Assembly (NCBI GenBank): GCA_002077045.2
Contig: KZ111150.1
Location: 912,970-976,969, forward strand
Source of the DNA: Rachicladosporium sp. CCFEE 5018
Taxonomy: Eukaryota > Ascomycota > Dothideomycetes > Cladosporiales > Cladosporiaceae
Direction of reading: 5' to 3'
Length of the DNA stretch: 64,000 nt
Shown here: positions 1 to 11,840 of the stretch, one piece after another
How the letters are laid out: each line of letters starts with the position of its first letter
Position numbering within the stretch: position 1 is the first letter of the stretch
The notes under the pieces: model-generated
The model's input: only the letters and a program-made list of their open reading frames with translations
Told to the model about the DNA's origin: nothing
The model's database searches: none
Translations under genes and position numbers: made by a program

Positions 1-476
1 TTCCCCTCCCCAGGCCCACCTTGCACTTTCAGACTCTCCGGGAATTCCCTGACCATACCTCGCTTGAACTTCTCAAACCCCATACCCTCATGCACACTCC
101 ACCGCGCAAACCAGGCACCGTGTCTGTCGTGCCCAGCCATCTTATAGACGGCGATGTTGAGAGGGTTCTCCTTCTGACTGAACTTCATCGCTTTGCCCCA
201 GTTCTTTTGTAGGCTTTCGTGTTCGTCGTGGGCTGGGTGGGAGCGCGCGGAGGACTGCAGCATATCTTTCCATCCTGTGGCGGTGTTTGGGGAGGTGTAC
301 TGGGGTTGCGAGTCGTGGAAGGGCGTGCCTGAGAGGGGTGGAGGAATGGAGTTGCAGATGAGCTCAGAGTTGGAGAAGACATCCGTCATGTAGGTGCTCA
401 GAGAGGCGTCTTCGGTGGGCACTTCGTCCCATGTGGTGGGTGAGAGGGACTTGAGAGCTTCATGTAACTCGGCCAT
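1..476 (-). CDS. START-like DUF3074 protein, N-terminal part, cut by window edge
   Basis: This is the first 158 or so codons of a gene reading leftwards from an ATG at 476 and running off the window without a stop. It aligns without a gap to 23666-24141 (constant offset 23665), which is the start of the complete paralogue at 22063-24141, with only scattered substitutions. The segment covers the N-terminal lead and the beginning of the START-like lipid-binding domain (DUF3074 family). Whether the gene is complete cannot be seen. It is transcribed away from the SET/TPR gene at 1415 across a shared 938-base intergenic region, the same arrangement as in the second copy. The family assignment comes from the full-length copy. 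Confidence 0.75.
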   Translation of the reverse strand, partial: MAELHEALKSLSPTTWDEVPTEDASLSTYMTDVFSNSELICNSIPPPLSGTPFHDSQPQYTSPNTATGWKDMLQSSARSHPAHDEHESLQKNWGKAMKFSQKENPLNIAVYKMAGHDRHGAWFARWSVHEGMGFEKFKRGMVREFPESLKVQGGPGEG

Positions 477-1414
477 CTTGGCTGCAGTTGCACTGGGTGC
501 TGTGGTTCGCTCGATGCGGTACTAAGTGCGACGCTATTGCTCGTCTGTGTGCTGGAAACAGAGCAGAGTCACTGTTCTTCTTAGTGACATGAATGTAAGA
601 TCTAAACATAAACTGTATGAGAGAAGAAGTGAAGTTGGTAATACAAACCTGCTTGCGCCGCGGTGCAGCTGCTAGAAGACCTCACGCATCATCATCATCC
701 GGAGTGGCTGCCAGTGCCAACTACTCTCGGCAGCATTCCGTCAGCATTACACAATGGGCGGCCTCAAGGGCGCGACGTAATTAAAGTATCTGGCGCACTT
801 CAAGCCACTCTGTAATACTTCTGTAAGATCGCTCCGAGAGAAATCTTGCACAGCGAGGCGGCATGTATGTTGTCGATGGCAGGAGCGGATGAGCGATGCC
901 ATTGGCGATTCCTCGGTGGATGAGCTTGGACCTTGAACGCAGACCTCACATAACTTTACATACTTTCTCTCCTGTTCGTGACTTCCTTTCTTCAACTTCG
1001 TTACGCTACACCATGGAGTCATCACATCCAGGAGACAGTGCCATGGAGAATTGGCCACTCGACGTCGTGGCCCTGGAGAAGCGGCATTACCAGATGGTTA
1101 GCGGCCTACATCGGATGAGCCTCCTCAGTGCTGGACCGCCATTGTCGTTACGTTCCTGATCGTGTTCCTTCCAGCGTAGTAGAGACGTAGTCAGTCTCGT
1201 TATCTTGGAGCGTCTCCTTTGATCATGTCCGATCTACCGCTCACCGGATGCCTGCCTGTCGTTCTCTTTTTGTATGCCCGTTTGCATGGTAACCTACCAC
1301 GTGAATCTCTCCTTCACGTCTTACTTCCTGTCACCTTTACTCGTTGTATCCAAAGATTCACGCCCTGAAACTGCAGTCAACGCATTTTTCGCAGTGCAGA
1401 ACACTGGGCTAATC
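477..1414. other. Intergenic region between divergent genes (copy 1)
   Basis: This 938-base region separates the divergent START-like and SET/TPR genes and should hold both promoters. It is nearly collinear with 24142-25080 and the two are highly similar, so it was duplicated with its genes. Short open frames here (for example 747-1058 minus) are present in both copies, but they overlap the likely promoters and show no recognisable protein feature, so I do not call them genes. Pyrimidine-rich stretches precede the SET gene start at about 1290-1350. Confidence 0.6.
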
Positions 1415-3775
1415 ATGGCCGACAATTTCGTCGCCCTCATGAAGCAACAGCAGGCACTCCTCGCAACAGCTAAGAAGCGTCAGGGCCTGCTGCCTCAGCA
1501 AAGAATGACTCGGCGTGAGCTGGAGCAAGAATGTGAGCGGACCGGGGTAAGTGTTCTCGACATTAATGTCTGGAACCGCTCTGTCTGGAACCGCTCTGAC
1601 CATATTCACAGCGTTCAGACCTTACCGTGCAGAATGGTAACCACCTCATCAAGCAGACCTTCGTCGGAGAAGCATACGAGCCATCGACAGCTGAGATTAT
1701 CGATTTGAAGCCGATCTGCCTCCGCGAGCTTCGCCTCGAGACTCATCACACTGGACGCCTTCTCCTCGTACGCGTCTTCTGCAATGCCGTCCGCGTCACG
1801 GCCGTGCAGACTGGTATCGAGGACGAGCACGATCATGTCGAGCGCCTGGCAATCTACAACACCGACCTTGGTCTCTCGCACTCACAGAAACTCCCCCGTG
1901 GATCTGTACTCGCCATCAAGGAGCCATACTACAAAGCTACGAGCAATGGTGGGGTCATAGTAGGTGTGGATCACCCTTCAGACTTTGTCATTTTGGACGA
2001 GTGCGATACCTTTGTCCCACTATCACTGCGGCCTAGAGTACAGGCTGTGGAGGAGGACAGAAGTGCAGAAGAAGTGAAAAAGGAAGGTAATGTGGCAGTC
2101 GGGTTGAAGCAGCACCGCAAGGCGTTGAAGCTTTACAGCGAAGCGATCGCGCTGTGTGGAGAAGAAGACGAAGTTCTACGGCGAGAATTTCATCGCAATC
2201 GCGCACTGACGAACCATCACATCGGCCAATACGAGGTCGCTCATAGCGACGCCATCGCTGCTGTCATACCAGATGTCCAGACAGATGATACGAGGAGTAT
2301 GGAGCTCAACACCAAGGCTTACCTGCGCGCAGGCAGGGCATCTTACGACTTCGGTCACTTCGAGGATGCTGCACGCATGTTCACAGAGGCCATTCGCATG
2401 CGCACCGACAACGACGTCAACATAGAGCTCGCACGTGCTCTCGACCGCCTGAGAGAGTCGAAGACTGGCTCGTTCATATTTCTGAGCGACAGATTCTTAG
2501 GTGGGCTCCCACCACGTCTTGACTGCGCATCATTCGTCAAGAACACCGAAGTCCGCTCGTCTCCTGGTCGCCGTAAAGGGCTGTTTGCGGTCAAGTCTTT
2601 CAGCGCAGGCGACTTGATCTTGTGTGAGAAAGCTTTCTGCTCCTCTCTCGGATCCGACGACGGTCAGACGACTAACATGACCATCAACCTCAACACTAAG
2701 CGCATGTCAGTCGGCACGCATGCTAGTCTACACACCAAGCTCATCACTCAGCTCCAGCGCAACCCCAAACAAGCTTCCGCCTACTTCGAGCTATACGATG
2801 GCACCAAGAGCTCGTCAATCCCTCCAGCCAGCACTGCCAACCCTCCTGTCGACGTCTTCCGCGTCCAAAGCATCCTGGAGCTCAACGCCTTTGGCCTCCG
2901 AGACGCCCCGCCCGAACCCTCTTCACCTTCTACCAAATCCCCCAAGAAAGCTCTCCGCCCCGCAAACGACTCCACAGCCATATTCCTCCGCGCCTCCTAC
3001 ATGAATCACGCCTGCGACGCAAATGCCTACCGTACTGACATCTCCGACTTCCTAATCCTTCGCGCCACGCGCGCCATAGCCATGGACGCAGAACTCACTA
3101 TCGCATCCACCCGCCCCGACCCGGCGTCACTAGACTACGGCAGCACATTCTCGCACTGGGGCTTCACGTGCGAGTGCGTGGTCTGCAACGCGGAGCTGCA
3201 TCCCAAAAGCTCGATCTCGCATCGTAGGAAGGTCGTGAAAGAGGCTGATGACTTTGCTGCTTCGCCGGCGAATGAGGCGTCCGATAAGGTGACGCCGCCG
3301 AAGGCCCAGGTGGCGGCGGCGGAGAAACTGTTGAAGCGGGTTGAGGGAGCTTATAGGCAGCCGGGCTTTGAGCCGGACGTGCCAAAGTCGGGCGTCACGG
3401 CGATTGCGGCTTGGTTGAGGAGGGCTTGTATGTTGGATAGTACGGAGCCGGGGAAGGTGAGTCTCCTCCCTATGTTCACTCAAGCAGAGCACATGACTGA
3501 CATACTGCGACATGTAGTGCATTAAGCTCGGCACCACGGTGCTCTCATCCCTGGGCTTCGTACCCTCGATCGTCTTCAAAGAGCTGGTCATTGACCGCAC
3601 GCATTGCGTTGTCAAGGACGTGGTGGTCGATACCGCTGTGTACCTTTCGCAGCTCTATGAGGTGGTGGAGGGGAAGGACTCGATGGTCAGTGCGCAATAC
3701 GCTGTGTGGGCTGAGGAGACGTGGGAGATTTGCAAGGGGAGTAAGAGGCGGTTCGAGCAGAGATACGGAGCCTGA
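1415..3775 (+). CDS. TPR and SET domain protein, copy 1 (probably catalytically impaired)
   Basis: Three exons, 1415-1546, 1612-3456 and 3518-3775, give a protein of about 744 residues. Both introns are phase 0 (65 and 61 bases). Visible in order: a charged N-terminus, a beta-rich N-terminal region (about 55-170), TPR-like helices (about 195-310), the SET start GRRKGLFAVKSFSAG (about 362), the NHAC motif (about 509) and a post-SET CECVVC cluster (about 565). This order matches fungal SMYD-like lysine methyltransferases with a TPR region. The conserved ELTIxY stretch reads ELTIAS here: codon TCC at 3106-3108 replaces the TAC of the paralogue at 25081, and the preceding Glu-Glu is Ala-Glu. Loss of that tyrosine normally removes methyltransferase activity, so this copy is probably inactive. 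Intron 1 holds a 15-base tandem duplication absent from the other copy. Confidence 0.85.
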
Positions 3776-4741
3776 GTGAGTCGCAGGGGAGGGACAGGGG
3801 ATGGCACAGGCTTTGAGGATTCGTTGATCCTATGCGCTGCCCCAGTGTGAGGCATGCAGGCTACTGATGGACAGAGAGATGTACCAAGATCAGTGGCTTT
3901 ATGGCACGACACTAAAGCATTATGTGAGATTTGCGAGACACTCTGCTGCTCGGCCAACATACCCTTGACTGCCATTCCTTCGGGCCTATGGGTGTGATGG
4001 GTGTCAACTGCCGATGCACAACAAGATACCCTTCGAATCTCTACCGTCCGGCTCAAGATCACCACCCAGTCCCAAAATGCACGAGTCATGTCAGATGTCA
4101 CGGATCGTGCCCGCCCGCCCATGGAGATAGACTTTGCAGCATCCCCAAGTCTAGGCTATGCCTCAGCCTTGCGCAACGACGTTGGTCAACCCATCAGACT
4201 CAAGCCCAACGATCACCTACCGAGGTAATAGACAGTGCAAGCTCATTCGCGAACCTGCTGGCGCGAAGCGTCACGAGCGGGTATGGTGGCCAAGTGATTG
4301 AGAACGCCTCCCAGTCACTGCAAGAAAGAATGGCATCACGTCGCAGTCGGGAGATCAGTCGTGTCGAAAAAATCTTCCATCCCAGATATAGGATCTCGGA
4401 AAGCAATGAGAACGATGATGCAAACGCGTACTCTAGTGTACCCTGAGCGCTGCGCAGGTACCTACTTCCATTGAGCTTTGGCTCAGCGATTGTGGCGTCT
4501 GCTCTAGGCCGCTGTGTGGACGAGCAGCGTGTATGGCTTTCTGCACGCCAAGGCTGCACGAGGTCGTTGCTTGTCGGTATACAGCCTCGTCTCCCACTCT
4601 TAGCAATCCCCCTCTTCCTCACCTGGGTTCTCTCTAGATGTCCTTGTTTCACCTCTCATTGCCTTCGACCTATCACCCTGCTGCTCTCGCTTGCAAGACA
4701 TCCCGGAAAGTGGGATAGCAGACCACTGGGACAGGAGTTTC
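3776..4741. other. Intergenic region between SET gene and gene C, copy 1
   Basis: About 970 bases with no convincing gene. Blocks such as 4070-4250 align with 27650-27850 of the second copy but with many substitutions and indels, so this spacer has diverged more than the neighbouring coding sequence. An open frame at 3931-4446 is not preserved in the second copy and is taken as chance. The end, about 4500-4740, should carry the promoter of gene C. Confidence 0.55.
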
Positions 4742-5551
4742 ATGGCAGCTGCTCACTCACACGCGCACTGGCTTGTGCCGACCACGCTGGCACTCGCGAC
4801 TCTATTTGGCGCAGCTCTGGCGTTTGGGCATCATGTGTATTACTCCAAACTGAACGGAACTAAGATCGAGGAGGCACGCTGGACCCAGGATACGAATATC
4901 TCAATAGGCACTGCCTTCACCTTCCTCGTACGCTCTGCTCTCGTTATTGCTGTATCTACAGCATACTGGCAGGTCTTCTGGCGAAGGTTGCACCGTCCGC
5001 TACCTCTATCGTCGATCGACGACTTAGCCACACAGCTCCAGGACGCTTACCAGCTACTCAATTTCAACAACATCAAAGCCAGCCCGCTCCTCTGTGCGAT
5101 AGCGCTATTCGCCTGGCTCATACCAGTTGCGGTAGTGTTTCCACCTAGCGCACTCAAAGTTGTTCCTCAACGCGTATCATCTCAAGAGATGGTGCGAACC
5201 GGGATCCCGGATTACTCTGCATCTGAAAACTTCGTACCGAGCGCGTGGAACGGCGAGGGAATCACAAAGCGTAATGGCACAGGTCAGACTCCCTCGGAGG
5301 TATCTGCGTACTGGGGTGGGCCAAGCACTCAAGTACGACGGACCCTGTTCGGAACAGCGTACCAAGGGCAATTGCCTCTTTTGACAGGGAAGTTACTCAC
5401 AATGATTGCACCTGACTCGTCCTTCACGCGGTCCCAAGACGACGGATCTCGAAATTGCTGCTGTAGGACCGCCAGGTACGCCGCTTCCACACGCCTCAGC
5501 TGCAATATCGCCTGTACGACCTGGGAGTATTGCTGCGTTTGCAGAGAGTAG
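4742..5551 (+). pseudogene. Gene C copy 1: membrane protein truncated after codon 228
   Basis: From the ATG at 4742 the frame matches gene C of the second copy (28392) codon for codon for 228 codons, to the Phe codon at 5423-5425. It includes three hydrophobic segments near residues 12-32, 60-80 and 112-135 and the motif FWRRLHRPLPL. Homology then stops abruptly. The frame runs through about 42 unrelated, Cys- and Arg-rich codons to a stop at 5549-5551. The missing 3' half is not next door: a homologous 3' half begins at the very next codon at 39597 on the minus strand. The product would lack the ectodomain and the last membrane segment. Gene C resembles a family of large multi-pass membrane proteins common in ascomycetes with no known function. 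Confidence 0.75.
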
Positions 5552-6140
5552 CACAGCTTGCAGCCAGAGATGCACGTCTTGCCCTTCGGCGGACAAGCGG
5601 GGGGGGTTGAATTCGGTCGAAGTATTCGTTGACTTCGTCATGAGAGCCTAGTCGTGTTCACTTTGTAGCGTCACTGACGTGCAGATGGCCAACCTTATTC
5701 GAGGCCCACTGAAGTGGCTTCCAAATGGCTTTGAGATTGACTTTTGGGCTTGAAGTCAATCTGAGAGAAGGACGTCAGTGACTCAGTGGTGCCGACTAAT
5801 TGGCTGATCGGAGCGTTGTATTGCGAGTGGGTAAGCCAGTCAAGGGCCTCGAGTTTCGTGATGTTGTACTCGACTTCTCTCACGCTGGTGTTTCTACGAG
5901 GATTGGGGACGAGACACGATGTGCATGAGACGTTGACAAAACTGAGACAAACCAGTCGGCGTACCGACGAATGACCATTACTCCGTAGCTCACGATCTCT
6001 TCCCCTTGTTAACGATAACAGCGCAAGCATGTAGTCCCTCTCTTCCTATCCGAGCGGCATGACTGACACGGGTAGCCAAAGTCTACCATCTGTCTAACAC
6101 GTGATTGCCGAGGCACTGTTACCCAATGCCAACGTATTTG
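5552..6140. other. Gene-free stretch after the gene C breakpoint
   Basis: About 590 bases with no homology to the gene C copies and no gene I can support. A run of eight G at about 5599-5606 follows the truncated gene. The frames at 5393-5651 overlap on both strands and show no known motif. Confidence 0.5.
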
Positions 6141-7484
6141 CTACACCTTGATCTGTGCCTTGAGAGTGTTCTTGATCGCAGTGTGACCCGGCTCGGTGGG
6201 ATGGAACGGCCTGAGCAACAGTCCTGGTGTAGCGCCCTGGAACGGCAGAATGCCACTGATGCCCTTCTCAAAGTTGAGCAAATCAGTCCAGTCCCAGAAG
6301 TTGATAGCCTCCGTGGACGTCTCCGGTACCAAATACGTGGCGTTGAACATCTGCGCCGCCTTGACCTCGTTGAAGTAGTCGAGTGAGCTGACCGGAGTCG
6401 CAAGACCCCTGAGTCCGGTATTCCAGTACCAGACGTCGTCACTACCCCAGAAGTTGTTGTAGTAGTCTGTAAGCCGATCGCCGGAACTCTTCTCACAGAA
6501 ACGATGGCCTTCGAAACCTTCGGTGATGGACACGTAGTGTACGCCACGATCAGCGAACTGGCTGACGACGTCTCGGATCTGCTCGTTGAGCATTGTCGTC
6601 AAGGAGTTGATTTTGGAACGGAGCTCGTGGCTGAGCCCAGGTCGCGTGTTCGGAATCAGTTCATGCCTGTTGACGCTGAACGAGATGTCATTGCACCAGT
6701 CTGACTCGGGAGCTTCGTTGAAGTAATGTGAATACCCTAGGACATATAGCTCGAAGCCGTCCTTCTTGGCGGGTATGCTGTTGTCAAGGAGATCCAGGAT
6801 GGTGGCGTATGTGTCCGGATAGGTACCGCCTGCAAGAGTTTCTGGAGCTGCTGTGATATACTTTTCCGCGGCTGCGATGGAGTCGTCACAGGCGCCTGGC
6901 TTGGGATAGTCGCCGCCATAATCCTTTGACCAGTCGTTGTGATAGATACAATCGCGGGCGACGTCGTAAAAGCCTGCATTATTGCCTACACCAATTTTAG
7001 CTTTCAGACCAGCGTTTGATCGGCCATAGTCATTGTACTGACCTCCCGCCTGCATGGTCACCAGGCGAGTGTCGTCCGGAATCTGCGACATTTGTTGCTG
7101 GCCTTGTACCATATCGACGAGCCTGGAACCCGAGCAGGCGACGAAGTCGAATGAGGCTCGAACATCGCCAGGGAAGTCTTTGCTAAGCTGTGGTCCATAG
7201 CCGTGCTTGACACGCATGCAGCCGGATCCGTTGTCATCGTAGTTGGTCGTACCCACAACAGCATAGGTCACGCCGCTCTGTATTTATATCAGCAATGACC
7301 AAACGTGAACTGTAAATCGCGAACTTACAGCCCAAGAATCTCCGATGGTTGCAAACTTGTAGGTCGACTTGGGTTGAATGGGGTTCGGGATGATAAAGGC
7401 TGGATGAGCGAGAGTGAGCACATTGAGAAGTGCAATCGCAGCGAATGTGCTGCCACATGTATGCATGCTCACGCTCGCGGGCAT
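6141..7484 (-). CDS. Secreted SGNH/GDSL-type hydrolase
   Basis: Two exons, 7484-7329 and 7277-6141, with a 51-base intron (GTAAGT donor, phase 0), encode 430 residues. The first exon carries a hydrophobic leader, residues about 7-28, and then the nucleophile block TIGDSWA (about 46-52), directly before the splice site. Near the C-terminus HPTEPGHTAI fits block V of SGNH hydrolases, with its catalytic histidine in the HPxxxGH context. Several cysteines between the blocks suit an exported, disulfide-bonded enzyme. An esterase or lipase acting outside the cell is likely, but the substrate cannot be read from the sequence. The upstream ATG at 7484 was used; a second Met six codons later would also keep the leader. 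Confidence 0.8.
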
Positions 7485-8973
7485 AAGGTCGACAGATGCT
7501 CGGTATGCTGTGTTGCGATGGCAGAAGGCTAGATCTACTGTATGGACAGACTGATTGTATGATGGGAAATTAGACCTTGGGACTTACCCCCAGAGCATCT
7601 TATACTCTAACGAACGTGAAGAGCCTATCATGATGTTCCAGTACAAGAACGCCGCTCGCGGACGTCGAGGCTGTGAAGTCCTGGGCGGCAATCCGCGCAG
7701 ATGTTGTACTGGTGGTATAGCTCATTCCAGACGGCGACTGGCACTCAATGAACGCCGTGTAGGTGCATGACCGGGCTGGGGCGCGTATGAGTTTAGAGGT
7801 GCGGACTGGATGCTGCAAGAAGATCTTGTGTATGCTTATGACCTAGCGAGAGGGTGCTTGCAACGCAACATGCGCCGACAGGTGTCAGATGCCGGCGATG
7901 GGAGCTATTGTCTCGAGCCCGGAGGATCATGTAGGACGCGTTGCTGACGGGCACTGCGTGCAACGTGCGATAGCTGCTGCAGTGCTGAATGCCTTGGTAG
8001 CCTGGGTGTCCCGGACGTGGCAAAAGTAAACTCACCACACATCCACCTCAGCATAGGGTGTTGGCCACTGCCGGATTACGTTTATCGTTGGAGGAACCGA
8101 AGCGATGGTCTAGTCAGACGCAGGCTGTGAAGAGGCATTGCGAGCGTAAATTCGATATGCAAGTATAGAACTGCGTGAGGTCCCCTGGTCTCATCGAAAC
8201 ACTTCATGCGCCACTCGCAGTCGCAGCAGGGACACGTACTCTCCATCGAATGCGCGGACTAGGCGCTGCTTGTGGGCTCACCGGTGTCTGCAGGCGCTTG
8301 CAGCTTCAGCGCAGCGTTACGCCGCTCATCGACATACCTTTGGCATGGACTATCCTGGGTGCAGCAGTGGGTGTCAAGGCACCAGCATTTATGCAGGGTG
8401 AGCAGTCCAGCGCTCATTGCTTTCGTACGAGCATACTCGCGTTGGAGGGTCGCCACGTGATAGTTGCGCAGGTAGCATCGACATTTCCAGGTCTCGTCAG
8501 AACATTTCCGAGTGATGTGGAAGGTCTGCCTGCCATGCGGTGTCGCGCGGCATCACGCTAGTCAGTCCTGTGAGTGCTACGACGGTACCGGCTAGCAATA
8601 GACGTATATGCCGGGCAAGTTCGGAGTGCCTGACACAATTGACACAAGGGCGATGTTGGTGTTTGACGTAAAACTTACAGTTGAGCCAGGAGGACTGTTG
8701 GCCAACCAAATTTGCCGCCTACCGCGAGCCAAGCTCCAGACTTGCGGCACTGCAGTATTGTCGCCATCACCTTATCACTGATGCTACACCTGATGAGTCC
8801 TCCGATGGTCTCTACGGCGGTTCCGTAGACGCCAGGCAGCAATGTGGCACATCATGATGTGCTGCGCCATCTTTGCGCTTCGCAAGTCGATGTCAGCCAG
8901 CAGCAGCCTCTCGTCCATCGCCGGTTAACATACTCTCTAGTCCTTTGCTCCAACACGCGATTGTCAGCTTAAC
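7485..8973. other. Intergenic region, no supported gene
   Basis: About 1.5 kb between divergent genes. Open frames such as 8175-8561 (plus) and 7793-8038 (minus) are short, have no recognisable domain and lack convincing splice continuation. The right end should contain the promoter of the gene at 8974. Confidence 0.5.
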
Positions 8974-10084
8974 ATGGTTATGGCGACCATGCGCAATCAC
9001 AGCAAGAGCAGCGCGTTGTGCTGCATTCTTGCGTGCTTTCAATTTCAGTCAATCACAGCACAGGTCACTGAAAGCCAGGACTACGGCATTGGCTTCCAGT
9101 TCACGCCGGCTTACGGGTGAGCTACAGGCACTCGAGAGCAAAGCGCGCAATAGCTGATACTGTTGCAGGTCTGTCGCAGTGTCCTATGAGAATGGATCAA
9201 ACATTGCCCTCGGGCGTGTCAACGGCGACAAGGCGTGGCATGACTTGATGTTCAAACTCTGTGTCGACACCAGATATATGCGCTATAGCGAGAGTGACAC
9301 CACCTTGGAAGCCGACAGACTGATCCTTGTTGAGATGGTACATTCGCTTGCAGAGCTAGCAGCAGCGAGGCTAGGGCAGCCGGTCAAAGCAGCTGCCGTG
9401 AGTCTTCCGGCCCATAACCGAGTTCACCACTACGGCGAGTTTGCAGTAGCACCTATCTTGCGAAATGCTTTCGAAACTGCAGGCCTGGAGTATCTCCCAA
9501 TCATCACGTGGGATGCAGCGATGGGTGAACCATTAATCTTTGCAGAGAATGCGATCGTAGCTGGGCATGGATTCGGCCTTTGCCAGCCCTACACCGCTGG
9601 CTCCGAATGTAAGAACGGCACGAGAGCGCCCTATGATGTATTCTACCTCATCGGCTACTTTCAAAACGAGCTCGAGATCACGAGAACCTCCAGACAGTGG
9701 TCAGCGTATCAGAGTTGGTGGTATGGGTATCCCAGTGAACAGCATCTTGGGCGCGATTCGAAGCATGACAATCCGGACGAGGAACACTACTGGGATGCAG
9801 TACGACAGCGATTGATCAAGTCCTTTCCTCCGACCGGGCACTTGTCTTATAATATGACAAAGCTGATCTTCTACGGTGATTATGCCGAAGACCCACGACT
9901 CCGTCTGGAAGTGGCGAAGGTCCTTCAGGCCTTCGGACAAGAGCCGAAGCTTATCGACGACGGTATTGATCCGGTCTATGCTGGAGCGCTTGGAGTGGCT
10001 GAGTTCGCGAAGCGCAAGCCGTACTTCGACATCCAGACCTGGGACGTTCGGGGCTTGGTTGATCAGACGAAGCCAGATCTGTGA
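8974..10084 (+). CDS. Secreted protein with degenerate Hsp70/actin-like ATPase fold
   Basis: Two exons, 8974-9116 and 9169-10084, with a 52-base intron (GTGAGC donor, TTGCAG acceptor, phase 2), encode 352 residues. The start at 8974 gives a basic N-terminus and a hydrophobic leader (about 13-30), suggesting export. After it, GIGFQFTPAYGSVAVSYENG lines up with the first phosphate-loop strand pair of Hsp70 (pattern GIDLGTTxSxVAVxxNG), and later VKAAAVSLP...FETAGLEYLPIITWDAA fits the second part of lobe I. DGIDPVYAGALGVAEFAKR near the end fits the last Hsp70 ATPase motif. The catalytic Asp and the Thr pair are not kept, so ATP hydrolysis is doubtful. The substrate-binding half of Hsp70 is absent. 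Homologues of this layout are known as hypothetical proteins in ascomycetes. The fold call is by eye. Confidence 0.65.
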
Positions 10085-11840
10085 CCAGTCGAGCATCGAG
10101 GCAGTAATTCAGAGCCAAACGCTATTTAAGCATCGTGAAATGACAAACGCGGCGCTGCAGGGCATCACTTTGTGGACAGCGTACCCGCCGGTCTGCACAA
10201 TGTGATGTGCGTTACGGCTCAACTACTGATGAGCAGACAAACTAACAAACGAATCTCGATGGCTTTTCACAGATTCAGAATGTTTGTTGGTAACTCGTTT
10301 TCAGCTTCAGCATTTCCGAGCGATCTCCAGTCCTCATAATCGTAATGCTCGAGATAGTCAATGCACAGCAGCAGTCAGACCATGACTTTTTGACCAAGCC
10401 TTAGTAGTCTCTACTGCGCATAATCACGAGGAGGATAAGCAACACAGTCCTCCGTCTGATCATCCTACGATCCTGCGGTCGATGGGCGCAGAATACGCAT
10501 CCTGACTGTGCCTCTCCAGCCAAAGTCCCTCTGATACACACCGACCGGTCATGGCAGCTTTAACAAGTTCCACATGGTCGCGTACTCAATCGACGATGAA
10601 CAGTCCACAACGCAAATGAGAGGACTGCGTATTGTATGAGTGATCCTGGTTCTCCTGACGAGATTTGCGAACCAGGGTTGAGCTCTAGCAGGTACGCAGT
10701 GTCCAGTCCGAGCGACAGGACCCGATTCCGATCGATCTTCGATTAACAAAATACTGTCTATCAGTCATAGAAAGTGTTCAGCAGACAGCTATGAATTTTA
10801 TCACGATTGCGTTCAGCATCTCCACTGCAGCTGTAAGTATGCTGCACACCCGGCTCCATGCGGCTTCCTTCCTAAACTTCACGAGGTCAATGCACATATG
10901 ACCAAGCTACGGTGTGCTGACCATTCGTGACATGCATGCTTAGCGTCAGCTTCGTGCATATGCTTCGAACCGAACGTTGCGCGTCAAGCATGCAGGCCGA
11001 CGAATGTGATCGCCTTGCTAAGCGATTAGCGTTATGCGGACGATCGCCTAGCTATCGCGGAAGGATCCTGAGTTCAACTCCAGCTTCGATTGGGAAACAT
11101 ATGAAGAGCTTCCAGCGCGCACTCGTGGAGAAGAGGGCAAGCTTCGAACAATCGCTCAACGAAGCCCACCATCAAGTGCTGAATTTGCCTCACCATATTC
11201 ATCTCCAGAACTTAATGATTTGAGTTGCTCAACTATAAGTCAAAGCGTACGACATGTCTGCTGGATCGAAGTGGGAGTCCAGCTTCCTTGACAAGTTTAT
11301 CGAGTCTTCGTCTCGGCCCTCCAGTCCTACTGCAGGCGAAAGGCCATTGACTCCTCGGCCAACCCGAGTCGATGCTGTCGCCAATCGCGCTCGCTCATCA
11401 ACGCCCAAACGCACAGAGCGATCAAGACATGCAATCACTGGACCCCCTTCGGCTGCGCGCTGATGTTGTAGCAACGCCAGAGACTGGGCTACGGAGGACA
11501 TCTTCTGGAAGGCTGTCGTGGTATCTGGCCAGTGATGAGAGGGAGGGAAGTTGGGTGTCGAGCTGGGCGGAGCCGGCCTCTCCTACATTGACGAGGGCCT
11601 CGACTAGATGGCCGAGTCTCGGATGGCACATGCTGATGCGTCGGGCACGGCGTTGACGAATCTCTAACGACTAGTGATGGAATGTAATGCTGAGAGCGGG
11701 TCGGGTTTGGTAACGCACTGCGAGAGCCCGATGCGGGCTCGTGGCGATGGTGCGCGGTCGGGTCGGCTAGGGTACACTGGGAAGCCATGCTCACGCGCAT
11801 ACAGGCAGAATGGAGTTATGATAGTCCCTTCTAGTATTGA
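10085..11840. other. Intergenic region, no supported gene
   Basis: About 1.75 kb. Small frames at 10927-11223 and 11254-11463 (plus) contain no domain, signal peptide or repeat that I recognise. The second is Ser/Pro/Arg-rich and could be a short exon, but I found no partner. The stretch is more AT-rich than the flanking coding sequence. I see no transposon end. Confidence 0.5.

Larger units (their letters stand above)
1..5425 (+). repeat. Segmental duplication, copy 1 (matches 23666-29075)
   Basis: The segment is collinear with 23666-29075: START-like gene start, divergent promoter region, SET/TPR gene, spacer and first 228 codons of gene C. The offset is 23665 at the left end, 23666 at the SET start and 23651 after intron 1, where a 15-base tandem unit is extra. 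Similarity is highest at the START end and in the 3' half of the SET gene and lowest in gene C. The left boundary lies outside the window; the right one is a sharp break in gene C. Confidence 0.9.
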
